Source: an uncultured Collinsella sp.
GTDB taxonomy: Bacteria > Actinomycetota > Coriobacteriia > Coriobacteriales > Coriobacteriaceae
Reading direction: 5' to 3'
DNA length: 41,679 bases
Assembly: GCA_900541125.1 (NCBI GenBank)
Contig: UQIK01000022.1
Coordinates: forward strand, 1-41,679
The notes under the pieces were generated by a model that saw nothing but the letters and a program-made list of their open reading frames with translations, ran no database searches and had not been told where the DNA came from. This document shows, piece by piece, positions 1 through 7,167 of the stretch (the stretch's first letter is position 1; each line of letters begins with the position of its first letter). The position numbers and the translations under genes are program-made.

Positions 1-50
1 GATCTACACCGTCTAATTCGTCGGCAGCGTCAGATGTGTATAAGAGACAG
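1..50 (+). other. Illumina Nextera i5 adapter remnant (non-genomic)
   Basis: The first 50 bases match the inner part of a Nextera library molecule. Bases 1-9 (GATCTACAC) are the end of the P5 arm. Bases 10-17 (CGTCTAAT) fit an 8-nt i5 index. Bases 18-31 (TCGTCGGCAGCGTC) are the Read 1 tail. Bases 32-50 (AGATGTGTATAAGAGACAG) are the 19-bp Tn5 mosaic end. Genomic sequence starts at 51. The adapter marks this as an untrimmed contig end, so nothing should be inferred biologically from it. Confidence 0.97.
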
Positions 51-102
51 TTGCCCATGCGCGCAAAAGTGCGTCTCGGCAATCTGGGGCCCGTCCCATT
101 TA

Positions 103-116
103 ATATTTATAAATAT
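103..116. repeat. AT-only perfect palindrome downstream of xerD
   Basis: ATATTTATAAATAT is a perfect 14-bp palindrome in an AT-rich patch just beyond the xerD stop. Next to it GTGCTAGCG occurs twice in tandem (131-149). It may be part of a promoter or terminator of the next gene, which is cut off by the contig end. No gene is supported in 51-132. Confidence 0.4.
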
Positions 117-132
117 GCAGGTCAGCGAGGTG

Positions 133-1074
133 CTAGCGATGTGCTAGCGGATGCGCCGCCAGATAGACCTCGGTCAGTTGCGTTCGGTCGACATGCGTGT
201 AGACCTGCGTGGTCGAAATATCGGCATGGCCCAAAATCTCCTGCAGCACACGCAGGTCGGCACCGCCCGCGAGCATGTGGGTGGCAAAGGAGTGGCGCAA
301 GGTATGGGGATGGAGCCCCACCAGTCCCACCTGGCGCCCGTAGCGCTCACAGATGGCATGGATGCCCTGGCGCGACAGACGGCGGCCGTTCTTATTTAAA
401 AAGACCGCCGAGGTCTCGGTTCCGCGGGCATGGGCCGCCAAGCGAGAACGCCCCTCAGTTACATAAAGCGTCAGAGCTCGCGCCGCGCTTCCTACCAGCG
501 GGGACAGGCGTTCCTTCGAGCCCTTACCACGAACGAGCACAAAGCCATCGTCGATATGGATATCGCCCACATCGAGCCCCACCAACTCGCTCACACGCAA
601 ACCGCATCCGTAGAGCACTTCCAAGATGGCATGGTCGCGCAAGCCCATCTCGCCCTCGGGGAAGTCTTGATCGAGCAGCGCCGAGACATCCTCCACCGAT
701 AGATACTCCGGCAAACGCTCAGCCTTTTTAGGCAGGCGCAACGCCGCCGTTGGATTTTGGGCCACAGCCCCATCGCGCACCAAAAAGGCATGTAGGCCCT
801 TCACGGCCGCAAGCGCACGCTCCACCGAGGCATCGGAATAGCCCCCATCGCGACGGTCGGCGACAAAGCCCTCCACGACCTGACGGGTCACCTCTTCAAA
901 AGACACAATACCCGCCCGCTCCAGATAGGCGCAGTACGTCGTCAGGTCACGACGATAGGCCGCAATCGTGTTGCGCGCCAAACCCCGCTCGACCGCGAGG
1001 TAATCGAGATACTCCCCCGCCGCCACGGCGAGCGACGAGGGAGTAGCTTCGGTATGTTCCTTATTCGCCGGCAC
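133..1074 (-). CDS. xerD: Site-specific tyrosine recombinase, XerD type
   Basis: This is a 313-residue phage-integrase-fold recombinase, the usual XerC/XerD length. Such enzymes resolve chromosome dimers at dif together with FtsK. The N-terminal SAM-like DNA-binding domain spans about 15-105. The catalytic domain shows all expected residues: Arg160 (GCGLRVSEL), Lys184 (VRGKGSKER), His257 and Arg260 (HPHTLRHSFATHML), His283 (LGHADIS) and nucleophile Tyr292 (QVYTHV). The GTG start at 1074 lies two bases after the pyrG stop, so the genes are probably co-transcribed. An open frame continues upstream inside pyrG, but that extension has no family similarity. The ribosome site (AAGG touching the GTG) is poorly spaced, so the exact start is uncertain. 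XerD is preferred over XerC by general resemblance only; other integrases are less likely because no mobile-element context is visible. Confidence 0.9.
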   Translation of the reverse strand: MPANKEHTEATPSSLAVAAGEYLDYLAVERGLARNTIAAYRRDLTTYCAYLERAGIVSFEEVTRQVVEGFVADRRDGGYSDASVERALAAVKGLHAFLVRDGAVAQNPTAALRLPKKAERLPEYLSVEDVSALLDQDFPEGEMGLRDHAILEVLYGCGLRVSELVGLDVGDIHIDDGFVLVRGKGSKERLSPLVGSAARALTLYVTEGRSRLAAHARGTETSAVFLNKNGRRLSRQGIHAICERYGRQVGLVGLHPHTLRHSFATHMLAGGADLRVLQEILGHADISTTQVYTHVDRTQLTEVYLAAHPLAHR

Positions 1075-1076
1075 CC

Positions 1077-2738
1077 TTAGTCCGTAGCGAGGTTCATGGG
1101 CGTCACCTGCAGACGGTCGACACCCTCGTGCTGGCCGATCGAAGCGCGCACGAACTCGCGGAACAGCGGCTGCGGGTTGGTCGGGCGGCTCTTGAACTCG
1201 GGATGAGCCTGGGTTGCCACATACCACGGATGCACGTCGCGCGGCAGCTCGACCATCTCGACCAGGCGCTCGTCGGGCGACAGACCCGAGATAACCAAGC
1301 CGGCGTCCTCGAGCTGGTCACGGAAGGCGTTGTTGAACTCAAAGCGATGACGGTGACGCTCGTAGACGAGCTCCTCGCCATATGCCTCGCGAGCAAGGGT
1401 ATCGGCGGCGAGCTTGCACGGATAGGCGCCCAGGCGCATGGTGCCTCCCTTCTCGGTCACGTCCTCCTGCGAGCTCATCAGATCGATGACGCTAAACGGG
1501 CCGTCCGGATCGAACTCGGAGGAGCTGGCGCCGGCAAGGCCGACGACGTTGCGGGCGAACTCGCACACGGCCACCTGCATACCCAGGCAAATGCCCAGAT
1601 ACGGAATCTTGTGCTCACGGGCAAACTCGGCCGCGAGGATCTTGCCCTCCAGGGCGCGCTTGCCAAAGCCGCCGGGGACCAGGATGCCCGAGGCGTCGCC
1701 CAGAACCTCGGAGACATTCTGCTCGTCGAGGCTCTCGCCGTCGACCAGCTGGACGTCCACATGGCGATCGTAGAAGACGCCCGCATGGTGCAGGGCCTCG
1801 ATAACCGACAGGTACGCATCGGGCAGCTGCGTGTACTTGCCCACGACGGCGATCTTCACCTTGTCGGCGTGATGGTTGGCGTGATTCTGTTTGCGCAGGA
1901 ACTCGTTCCACTCGCTCATGTCGCGCTCACGCGGGTCCAGACCCAGGCGCTCGCAAATGCGCAGGTCAAAGTCCTGCTCGGCAAGCAGCTGCGGAACATC
2001 GTAAATGCTCGCGCAGTCCTCGTTGGTAAAGACACAATCGGTGTCGACGTCGCAGAAGCTTGCGATCTTTCCGCGGATAGCGTCATCGATATGGTGGTCG
2101 GAGCGCAGCACGATGATATCGGGCTGGATGCCAAAGCTGCGGAGCTCCTTGACGGAATGCTGCGTGGGCTTGGTCTTGACCTCGTGGGCGGCGGCGATAT
2201 AGGGAACGAGCGACACGTGGATGTAGCAGACGTTCTCGGGGCCGGCCTCCTTGCGGTACTGACGGATGGCCTCGACAAACGGCTGGGACTCGATGTCGCC
2301 GATCGTGCCGCCCAGCTCGGTGATGACTACATCGGAACCGGTCTGCTCCTCGATGCGGCGGAACTTGTCCTTAATGGCATTGGTGACGTGAGGAATCACC
2401 TGCACGGTACCGCCCAAAAAGTCGCCGCGACGCTCGCGGGCGATCAAGCTCTTATAGATGGCGCCGGTCGTAAAGTTGGAATCGCGGGTCAGGTTCTCAT
2501 CAATAAAGCGCTCGTAATGACCCAGGTCCAGGTCGGACTCGTAACCATCCTCGGTAACGAAGACCTCACCATGCTGGAAGGGGCTCATGGTACCGGGGTC
2601 GACGTTCAGATACGGATCAGCCTTCTGCATCGTTACTTTGTAGCCACGCGACTTGAGCAGACGGCCCAGCGAGGCCGCGGTGATACCCTTGCCCAGAGAC
2701 GAAACCACGCCACCGGTTACGAACACATGCTTGGTCAT
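1077..2738 (-). CDS. pyrG: CTP synthase (glutamine hydrolysing)
   Basis: CTP synthase converts UTP, ATP and glutamine to CTP, the last step of pyrimidine nucleotide synthesis. The 553-residue length is normal. The N-terminal synthetase domain opens with MTKHVFVTGGVVSSLGKGI, containing the P-loop, and carries GGTIGDIES. The C-terminal class I glutamine amidotransferase domain has the nucleophile elbow GICLGMQ with Cys384 and ends with the HPEF segment of the catalytic triad. The ATG at 2738 agrees with the conserved N-terminus; a clear Shine-Dalgarno is not obvious. A sigma-A-like promoter (TTGCGA, 17 bp, TATTAC) lies upstream. xerD follows after two bases. The protein is complete and shows no oddities. 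Confidence 0.98.
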   Translation of the reverse strand: MTKHVFVTGGVVSSLGKGITAASLGRLLKSRGYKVTMQKADPYLNVDPGTMSPFQHGEVFVTEDGYESDLDLGHYERFIDENLTRDSNFTTGAIYKSLIARERRGDFLGGTVQVIPHVTNAIKDKFRRIEEQTGSDVVITELGGTIGDIESQPFVEAIRQYRKEAGPENVCYIHVSLVPYIAAAHEVKTKPTQHSVKELRSFGIQPDIIVLRSDHHIDDAIRGKIASFCDVDTDCVFTNEDCASIYDVPQLLAEQDFDLRICERLGLDPRERDMSEWNEFLRKQNHANHHADKVKIAVVGKYTQLPDAYLSVIEALHHAGVFYDRHVDVQLVDGESLDEQNVSEVLGDASGILVPGGFGKRALEGKILAAEFAREHKIPYLGICLGMQVAVCEFARNVVGLAGASSSEFDPDGPFSVIDLMSSQEDVTEKGGTMRLGAYPCKLAADTLAREAYGEELVYERHRHRFEFNNAFRDQLEDAGLVISGLSPDERLVEMVELPRDVHPWYVATQAHPEFKSRPTNPQPLFREFVRASIGQHEGVDRLQVTPMNLATD

Positions 2739-2796
2739 ATTGAGTTACCTGCGCTTCCCGTAGAAGTTGTTTATCCACATCTTACGGGTCTTCATT

Positions 2797-2825
2797 GTAA
2801 TACTCGCGCCGCGGACCGTTCGCAA
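2797..2825 (-). promoter_or_regulatory. Candidate pyrG promoter
   Basis: On the minus strand TTGCGA (2820-2825) and TATTAC (2797-2802) are separated by 17 bp, about 60 bp before the pyrG ATG. Each hexamer matches consensus at four of six positions. This is a prediction from sequence only. Confidence 0.4.
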
Positions 2826-2859
2826 TTTTTCTCGCGTGAGATTGCATTTCTCAATCTTG

Positions 2860-2892
2860 AAACAAAACGCCGCCCGGTTTCCCAGGCGGCGT
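2860..2892 (-). terminator. Intrinsic terminator of the winged-helix gene
   Basis: ACGCCGCC (2867-2874) pairs with GGCGGCGT (2885-2892) around a 10-nt loop. On the minus strand the stem is followed by TTTTGTTT. It sits 25 bp past the stop of the gene at 2917-3255 and insulates pyrG. Confidence 0.85.
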
Positions 2893-2916
2893 CGCTATGG
2901 CAAGGGTTACATGCTG

Positions 2917-3255
2917 CTATCGCTCAGAAACCTCGTCCTCAAGCATTTCTTGAACGAGCATGCCGGTACGGACGCCCTCAAGATACCACTCGCCACGTTC
3001 GGTGAGGCAAATGCCATTTGCAAGCTGACCGCCGTCGTCGCTATAACGCGAGACGACATCAATCATGCCTTCGGAATCCAAGCGATCGATTGCGGCGCGG
3101 GCACGATACGGCGAAACCCCCACGCGCTCGGCAAGCGTTTTGCGCGAGAAACCATACGGCCCGCCATTGTCTTCGGTTTGCTGGTCGATCTCCATCAACA
3201 CCAGCACCTCGACACGCTTCATATCGTTGACACTCGCACGACCCTTGCCCGCCAT
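2917..3255 (-). CDS. Small winged-helix DNA-binding protein, family not identified
   Basis: This 112-residue protein has a winged-helix pattern. Residues about 12-30 form a first helix (RVEVLVLMEIDQQ). FSRKTLAERVGVSPYRARAAI is a clear helix-turn-helix, and LDSEGMIDVV followed by a short wing completes it. It is probably a transcriptional regulator, but no effector domain or ligand site is visible, so the target is unknown. The start at 3255 is chosen because GAGGAGG lies five bases upstream; an 18-codon extension to 3309 is less likely. It is monocistronic: its own terminator separates it from pyrG, and a TACAAT -10-like hexamer lies at 3373-3378 on the minus strand. Control of pyrG is possible from position alone but unproven. 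Confidence 0.8.
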   Translation of the reverse strand: MAGKGRASVNDMKRVEVLVLMEIDQQTEDNGGPYGFSRKTLAERVGVSPYRARAAIDRLDSEGMIDVVSRYSDDGGQLANGICLTERGEWYLEGVRTGMLVQEMLEDEVSER

Positions 3256-3511
3256 AGCAGCCTCCTCAAACCGAGCACGAGCATCTAACGCGCCGTGCGC
3301 GACCGACACACCTCACGATGGCAGGTAATATCCATCATGCGGCATCCCGCTAAGGATGAAACAGTTACGGTTATTGTATACCGCTCAAATTGTTTCTAGG
3401 CAGGTAAACAGCTATTTTTCGCCGAAATAGGCGCTTTATTGATCAAAAAGCCGTACCGGGCGCTAACCCGATAAGGCCAAAATGCAATGCAATTACCGCG
3501 GTGCTTCAAAC
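3256..3511. other. Intergenic region, AT-rich
   Basis: These 256 bp hold the presumed promoter of the winged-helix gene (minus-strand TACAAT at 3373-3378) and the 3' flank of the DUF1846 gene. A small hairpin CGCC-GAAATA-GGCG lies near 3421-3434, without a good T-tract. No coding sequence with a ribosome site was seen. Confidence 0.5.
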
Positions 3512-4993
3512 TTAGCGATGGAAGAAACCGCGGCGCTCAAACTTGGGCTCGCAGCACACGTTGATACCCAGTTTGCGCAGTACCGTCTCGTCCGTCGGCG
3601 AGATAATCACGCTAAAGAAGGCATCACAACCGCGCAGCTGCTCCAGGCCCGAAAGGACGCGAGCGGCCGTCTCACTCGTGGCCGAGGTGATCGACAGCGC
3701 CATAAGCGTCTCATCGGTGTGGAGGCGCGGGTTTTTGCTGCCCAGGAAATGCGTCTTGAGCTTGCTGATGGGCTCGATCGCTTCATCGCTAATGACCTCG
3801 AGCTCAAGGTCGACGCCCGAGACATGCTTGAGGGCGTTCATAATGAGCGAACTTGCGGCGCCCAGGCGCGTGGAGGTCTTACCGGTCACCACGGAGCCAT
3901 CGGGCATGACCATGGCACCCACGGGACCACCCGTCAGCTGCTCCCTGGTGAGGGCCGCCGAGCGCGCCGGTGAGTAGTTCTTATCGATGCCGGCTTTCTT
4001 CATAATAATCTTGAGACGGTCGACTTGCTCATCGCCCACGCCGGTACGGCGCACATTTTCGACCGCGGTAAAGTAGCGGCGGACGATCTCCATCTTGGAA
4101 GCGTCGCGGCAGGCATCGTCATCGGTGATGGCAAAGCCGACCATATTGACGCCCATGTCCGTAGGGCTCTGGTAGGGGCTCTTGCCCAGGATCTTTTCCA
4201 TCAGGGCACGGACTACCGGGAAGGCCTCGACGTCGCGGTTGTAGTTGACCGTGGTCTTGTTGTAGGCCTCAAGGTGGAACGAATCGATGATATTGGCGTC
4301 GTCGAGGTCAGCCGTGGCGGCCTCGTAGGCAATATTGACCGGATGCGTCAGAGGAAGATTCCAGACAGGGAAGGTCTCGAACTTGGCATAGCCGGCGGCC
4401 GTGCCATGCTTGTGCTCGTGATAGAGCTGAGACAGGCAGGTGGCAAGCTTGCCCGAGCCAGGACCGGGGGCAGTGACCACGACGAGCGGTCGGGTGGTCT
4501 CGACAAACTCGTTCTTGCCGTAGCCATCGTCGGACACGATCAGATCGACATCGTGCGGATACCCCTCGATGGGATAGTGCAGCTTGGCGGGAATACCGAG
4601 CGCGTTCAGGCGGTTGCGGAACACATCGGCAGCGGGCTGGCCGGCGTACTGGGTGATGACCACAGCCGCGACAGCAAAGCCGTTGCCGCGAAACAGGTCA
4701 ACCAGGCGCAGCACATCCTCGTCATAGGTAATGCCGAGGTCACCACGAGCCTTGTTTTTCTCGATGTGGTTCGCGTTGATCGCGATGATAACCTCGACAT
4801 CGTCGGCGATGCTCTTGAGCATGCGGAACTTGCTGTCCGGTTCAAAACCCGGCAGCACGCGGCTCGCATGATAGTCATCGAACAGCTTACCGCCAAACTC
4901 CAAATAGAGCTTGCCACCAAACTGCGAGATGCGCTCCTTAATGTGAGCAGCCTGCAGCTCGATATACTTCGCGTTGTCGAAACCCTGGCGCAT
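3512..4993 (-). CDS. DUF1846 family protein
   Basis: This 493-residue protein closely resembles the DUF1846 family, found in many Firmicutes and Actinobacteria and of unknown biochemical role. It has no signal peptide or membrane segment and is therefore probably cytosolic. A Gly-rich element, TAPGPGSGKLATCLSQLYHE, resembles a nucleotide-binding loop and is a family hallmark. The start at 4993 is chosen because GGGAG precedes it by six bases. The upstream in-frame ATG at 5017 lies only about 16 bp after the TATAAT at 5033-5038, too close to the transcription start to carry a ribosome site. It is a single-gene unit between two intergenic regions, so context gives no clue to function. Confidence 0.9.
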   Translation of the reverse strand: MRQGFDNAKYIELQAAHIKERISQFGGKLYLEFGGKLFDDYHASRVLPGFEPDSKFRMLKSIADDVEVIIAINANHIEKNKARGDLGITYDEDVLRLVDLFRGNGFAVAAVVITQYAGQPAADVFRNRLNALGIPAKLHYPIEGYPHDVDLIVSDDGYGKNEFVETTRPLVVVTAPGPGSGKLATCLSQLYHEHKHGTAAGYAKFETFPVWNLPLTHPVNIAYEAATADLDDANIIDSFHLEAYNKTTVNYNRDVEAFPVVRALMEKILGKSPYQSPTDMGVNMVGFAITDDDACRDASKMEIVRRYFTAVENVRRTGVGDEQVDRLKIIMKKAGIDKNYSPARSAALTREQLTGGPVGAMVMPDGSVVTGKTSTRLGAASSLIMNALKHVSGVDLELEVISDEAIEPISKLKTHFLGSKNPRLHTDETLMALSITSATSETAARVLSGLEQLRGCDAFFSVIISPTDETVLRKLGINVCCEPKFERRGFFHR

Positions 4994-5032
4994 GTATGGC
5001 TCCCGTCCCGTTTCCATTTAATGTTCTAGGCG

Positions 5033-5038
5033 ATTATA
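5033..5038 (-). promoter_or_regulatory. -10 box of the DUF1846 gene
   Basis: A perfect TATAAT on the minus strand lies 39 bp before the chosen ATG. No good -35 hexamer is seen 16-18 bp further upstream. Transcription would begin near 5020-5026, which argues for the downstream start codon. Confidence 0.55.
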
Positions 5039-5145
5039 ACGGAGCCCGCCCTCCCCGATACCCAGACCATCAACAGGCACCAACCAAACACGCCCACCGC
5101 AACCACCGGGGACCCGGGGTAGATCATTTGGGACGGGAAACAAGG

Positions 5146-5280
5146 CACTCAGCACCAACAATGAAAACGTCACAGGCAGAGCCAAAGCCAGCGAACGGGC
5201 ACCAGAGTAGGCAAAGCGCCCTCTGCACCAACAATGGAAAGCACCGCAGGCAGAGGACGGACAGCGAGCGACGTCCAGGA
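5146..5280. repeat. Two imperfect direct copies of a ~60-bp unit
   Basis: GCACCAACAATG starts matching blocks at 5152 and 5225. Each continues with a degenerate GAAA...GCAGGCAGAG and then CAGCGA(A/G)CG. The copies are about 73 bp apart. No protein reading is convincing in this non-genic interval (5018-5548). Confidence 0.5.
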
Positions 5281-5297
5281 CGTACAAGTTGGCATGA

Positions 5298-5338
5298 AAA
5301 AGGCAAGGCATAGACCTTTTGGTCATGCCTTGCCTTTT
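5298..5338. terminator. Bidirectional terminator-like hairpin
   Basis: AAAAGGCAAGGCAT pairs with ATGCCTTGCCTTTT, and an inner GACC/GGTC closes a TTTT loop. T-runs flank the stem on both strands. It is the last of six hairpins downstream of the arginine cluster when read on the minus strand. Confidence 0.7.
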
Positions 5339-5380
5339 GAATGACAAATTGTCGTCCTGGGCGGCGCGCAGCGTCGACTG

Positions 5381-5407
5381 GTTGCGCGGTTCGTAGAACC
5401 GCGCAAC
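5381..5407. repeat. Perfect 12-bp inverted repeat, 3-nt loop
   Basis: GTTGCGCGGTTC (5381-5392) and GAACCGCGCAAC (5396-5407) form a perfect stem with loop GTA. No T-tract is present, so a structural or RNA-stabilising role is more likely than termination. Confidence 0.7.
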
Positions 5408-5415
5408 ATGAGAGC

Positions 5416-5446
5416 GCCCCCTCCCGCGCACGGAACGGGAGGGGGC
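5416..5446. repeat. Perfect 11-bp GC-rich hairpin
   Basis: GCCCCCTCCCG (5416-5426) pairs with CGGGAGGGGGC (5436-5446) around a 9-nt loop. No T-run follows on either strand. Confidence 0.7.
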
Positions 5447-5462
5447 TAAAGGTAGGAGTCTA

Positions 5463-5548
5463 CCGGTGGGTTGACCCCACCGGACAGACGATGACCAGGT
5501 GATCCTTTACAGGATCGTCAAGGTTTCCGTGGGGTACCCGTTGGGTAC
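5463..5548. repeat. Three more perfect hairpins at the end of the arginine cluster
   Basis: CCGGTGGG/CCCACCGG (5463-5483), GATCC/GGATC with loop TTTACA (5501-5516) and GTACCC/GGGTAC with loop GTT (5534-5548) follow one another. The last touches the stop codon of the transporter gene. They may slow 3' decay of the arginine mRNA. Confidence 0.65.
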
Positions 5549-7027
5549 TTAGAGCAACACGCAGGCGACGGTCAGGATGATGGCGCAGACGACGGAGAGC
5601 GCGACGATGAGCTTAAGGGCAAACTTGAGCCAGGTCGTCCACTCGATCTTGGCCAGGGCGAGACCGCCCATGATGGCGCCGGAGGTCGGGGTGAACAGGT
5701 TCACGACACCGATGGCGGCGGAGAAGATCATGACCATGACCTCGGGCGAGAAGCCGAGCTTAACAGCCAGCGGTCCCATGATGGGCATGGAGACAGTGGC
5801 CATACCGGAGGTCGAGGGGATCAGGAAGGACAGGCCGAAGTAGACCAGGAAGCTCATGGGAGCGAAGATCACGCCGGACAGGCCAGCCAGGGCATTGGCG
5901 GCAGCGTCGAGGACGAAGACGTCGAGGCCGGTGTTAGCCATGAGGACGGAGATACCACGAGCGAGGGCGATGACGAGAACAACGGACATCATGTCGGCAG
6001 CGCCGGTGATGAAGGTGTTAACGATCTGCTTCTCGGACAGGCCACCGATGATACCGATCAGGACGGCCATGAGGAAGAACCAGGTGGAAGCCTCGTCGAA
6101 GTACCACTGGCCAATGGGCAGGCCGGTGATCAGGGCAGACCAGCCCTGGACGACGGCGTTACCATCGGCGTCGTAGACAGCGCCAGCATCGAAGAAGTTG
6201 GCGACGCCCTCGTTGAGGTCGGCCAGCGGAATGAAGCCGACGATCATGACGACGAAGGTGAAGGCGAAGGCGATCAGAACACCCTTCTGACGACCGGTGA
6301 GCTTGACCTCCTTGTGGACCTCGGAAGCAGCCTTGCCGTGAGCCTCTTCGGCGTCCTTGAGCTCCTGCATCGACAGGATGGTGGAACCCTTGTCAGCCTT
6401 GACCTTCTTGGCGTAGCTCATCACGAAGAAGATGGACATAGCGGTAGTGACAATCCACAGGACGGCACCGAGGCCGATGATGATGGACTGGTTGACCTCA
6501 ATGCCAACGCCGGTCAGAGCGTCGACGGCAGCGCCGACGGCGAACGGGTTAACCGTGGAGCCCAGGCAGCCGCAGCCAGCGCCGAGCAGGACGGTAGCGG
6601 CACCGACCATGGGGTCGAAGCCAGCAGCCATCATGGTAGCGGCGAGCAGGGCGTAGAAGGGAACGGTCTCCTCGCACATACCATAGGTGGTACCACCGAG
6701 GGAGAAGATGAGCATCAGCACGGGAATGAGCATAATCTCGTTGCCCTTAAGCTTCTGCACCAGAACGGCGATGCCGTTGTCCAGAGCGCCGGTCTCGGTC
6801 ATCATGCCGAGGAAGCCGCCCAGGATCATAACGAAGAGGCAGACGGGCAGAGCGTCAGCGAAACCCTTAATCGGGGCGGTGCAGAAATCGCTCAGACGGG
6901 CGGCAGTAACCGCGCCGCCGGACGTGCCGGAGACGATAACGGTAATCACTGCGACAATTGCCAGCAGAGCAAGAAGAATGGTGAACGATGAAGGCATACC
7001 GCGCTTTTTCTTAGCGGTCTCAGTCAT
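5549..7027 (-). CDS. YfcC/DcuC-type permease of the arginine deiminase cluster (probable arginine/ornithine exchanger)
   Basis: This is a hydrophobic protein of about 492 residues with many membrane segments. It resembles the YfcC family (C4-dicarboxylate anaerobic carrier superfamily). Paired family-like stretches are visible: GGTTYGMCEETVPFYALL with GAGCGCLGSTVNPFAVG, and SGMATVSMPIMGPLA with TPTSGAIMGG. Members next to arcA/arcB are commonly taken to exchange arginine for ornithine; here that rests on position after arcB, not on residues. The start is ambiguous. A GGGGGG run precedes ATG 7036 directly and ATG 7027 by nine bases; 7027 (MTETAKKKRG) has the better spacing. The arcB terminator lies between, so expression is probably partly uncoupled from arcAB. 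Confidence 0.85.
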   Translation of the reverse strand: MTETAKKKRGMPSSFTILLALLAIVAVITVIVSGTSGGAVTAARLSDFCTAPIKGFADALPVCLFVMILGGFLGMMTETGALDNGIAVLVQKLKGNEIMLIPVLMLIFSLGGTTYGMCEETVPFYALLAATMMAAGFDPMVGAATVLLGAGCGCLGSTVNPFAVGAAVDALTGVGIEVNQSIIIGLGAVLWIVTTAMSIFFVMSYAKKVKADKGSTILSMQELKDAEEAHGKAASEVHKEVKLTGRQKGVLIAFAFTFVVMIVGFIPLADLNEGVANFFDAGAVYDADGNAVVQGWSALITGLPIGQWYFDEASTWFFLMAVLIGIIGGLSEKQIVNTFITGAADMMSVVLVIALARGISVLMANTGLDVFVLDAAANALAGLSGVIFAPMSFLVYFGLSFLIPSTSGMATVSMPIMGPLAVKLGFSPEVMVMIFSAAIGVVNLFTPTSGAIMGGLALAKIEWTTWLKFALKLIVALSVVCAIILTVACVLL

Positions 7028-7121
7028 AGTTCTCATCCCCCCTTCATAAATCATTTACTGATCTCGCCAGAAGCGGCTCTTCCGTGCCGTGCCTGCCGCT
7101 TGATGCGAGATTATTACCAGA

Positions 7122-7158
7122 TAAAACCGCTCGGGGTGTGCAGCAATACACCCCGAGC
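7122..7158 (-). terminator. Intrinsic terminator after arcB
   Basis: GCTCGGGGTGT (7129-7139) pairs perfectly with ACACCCCGAGC (7148-7158) around an 8-nt loop. On the minus strand the stem is followed by GGTTTTAT. It lies 10 bp past the arcB stop and before the transporter gene. Confidence 0.85.
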
Positions 7159-7167
7159 GAGATGCTC

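Noticed and set aside
1128..3005. 625-codon plus-strand frame opposite pyrG
   Set aside because: Antisense shadow of pyrG without a ribosome site or recognisable domain.
5018..5431. 137-codon minus-strand frame downstream of the arginine cluster
   Set aside because: It runs through a terminator and other hairpins, has no good ribosome site and its Cys/Arg/Leu-rich product is unlike known proteins.
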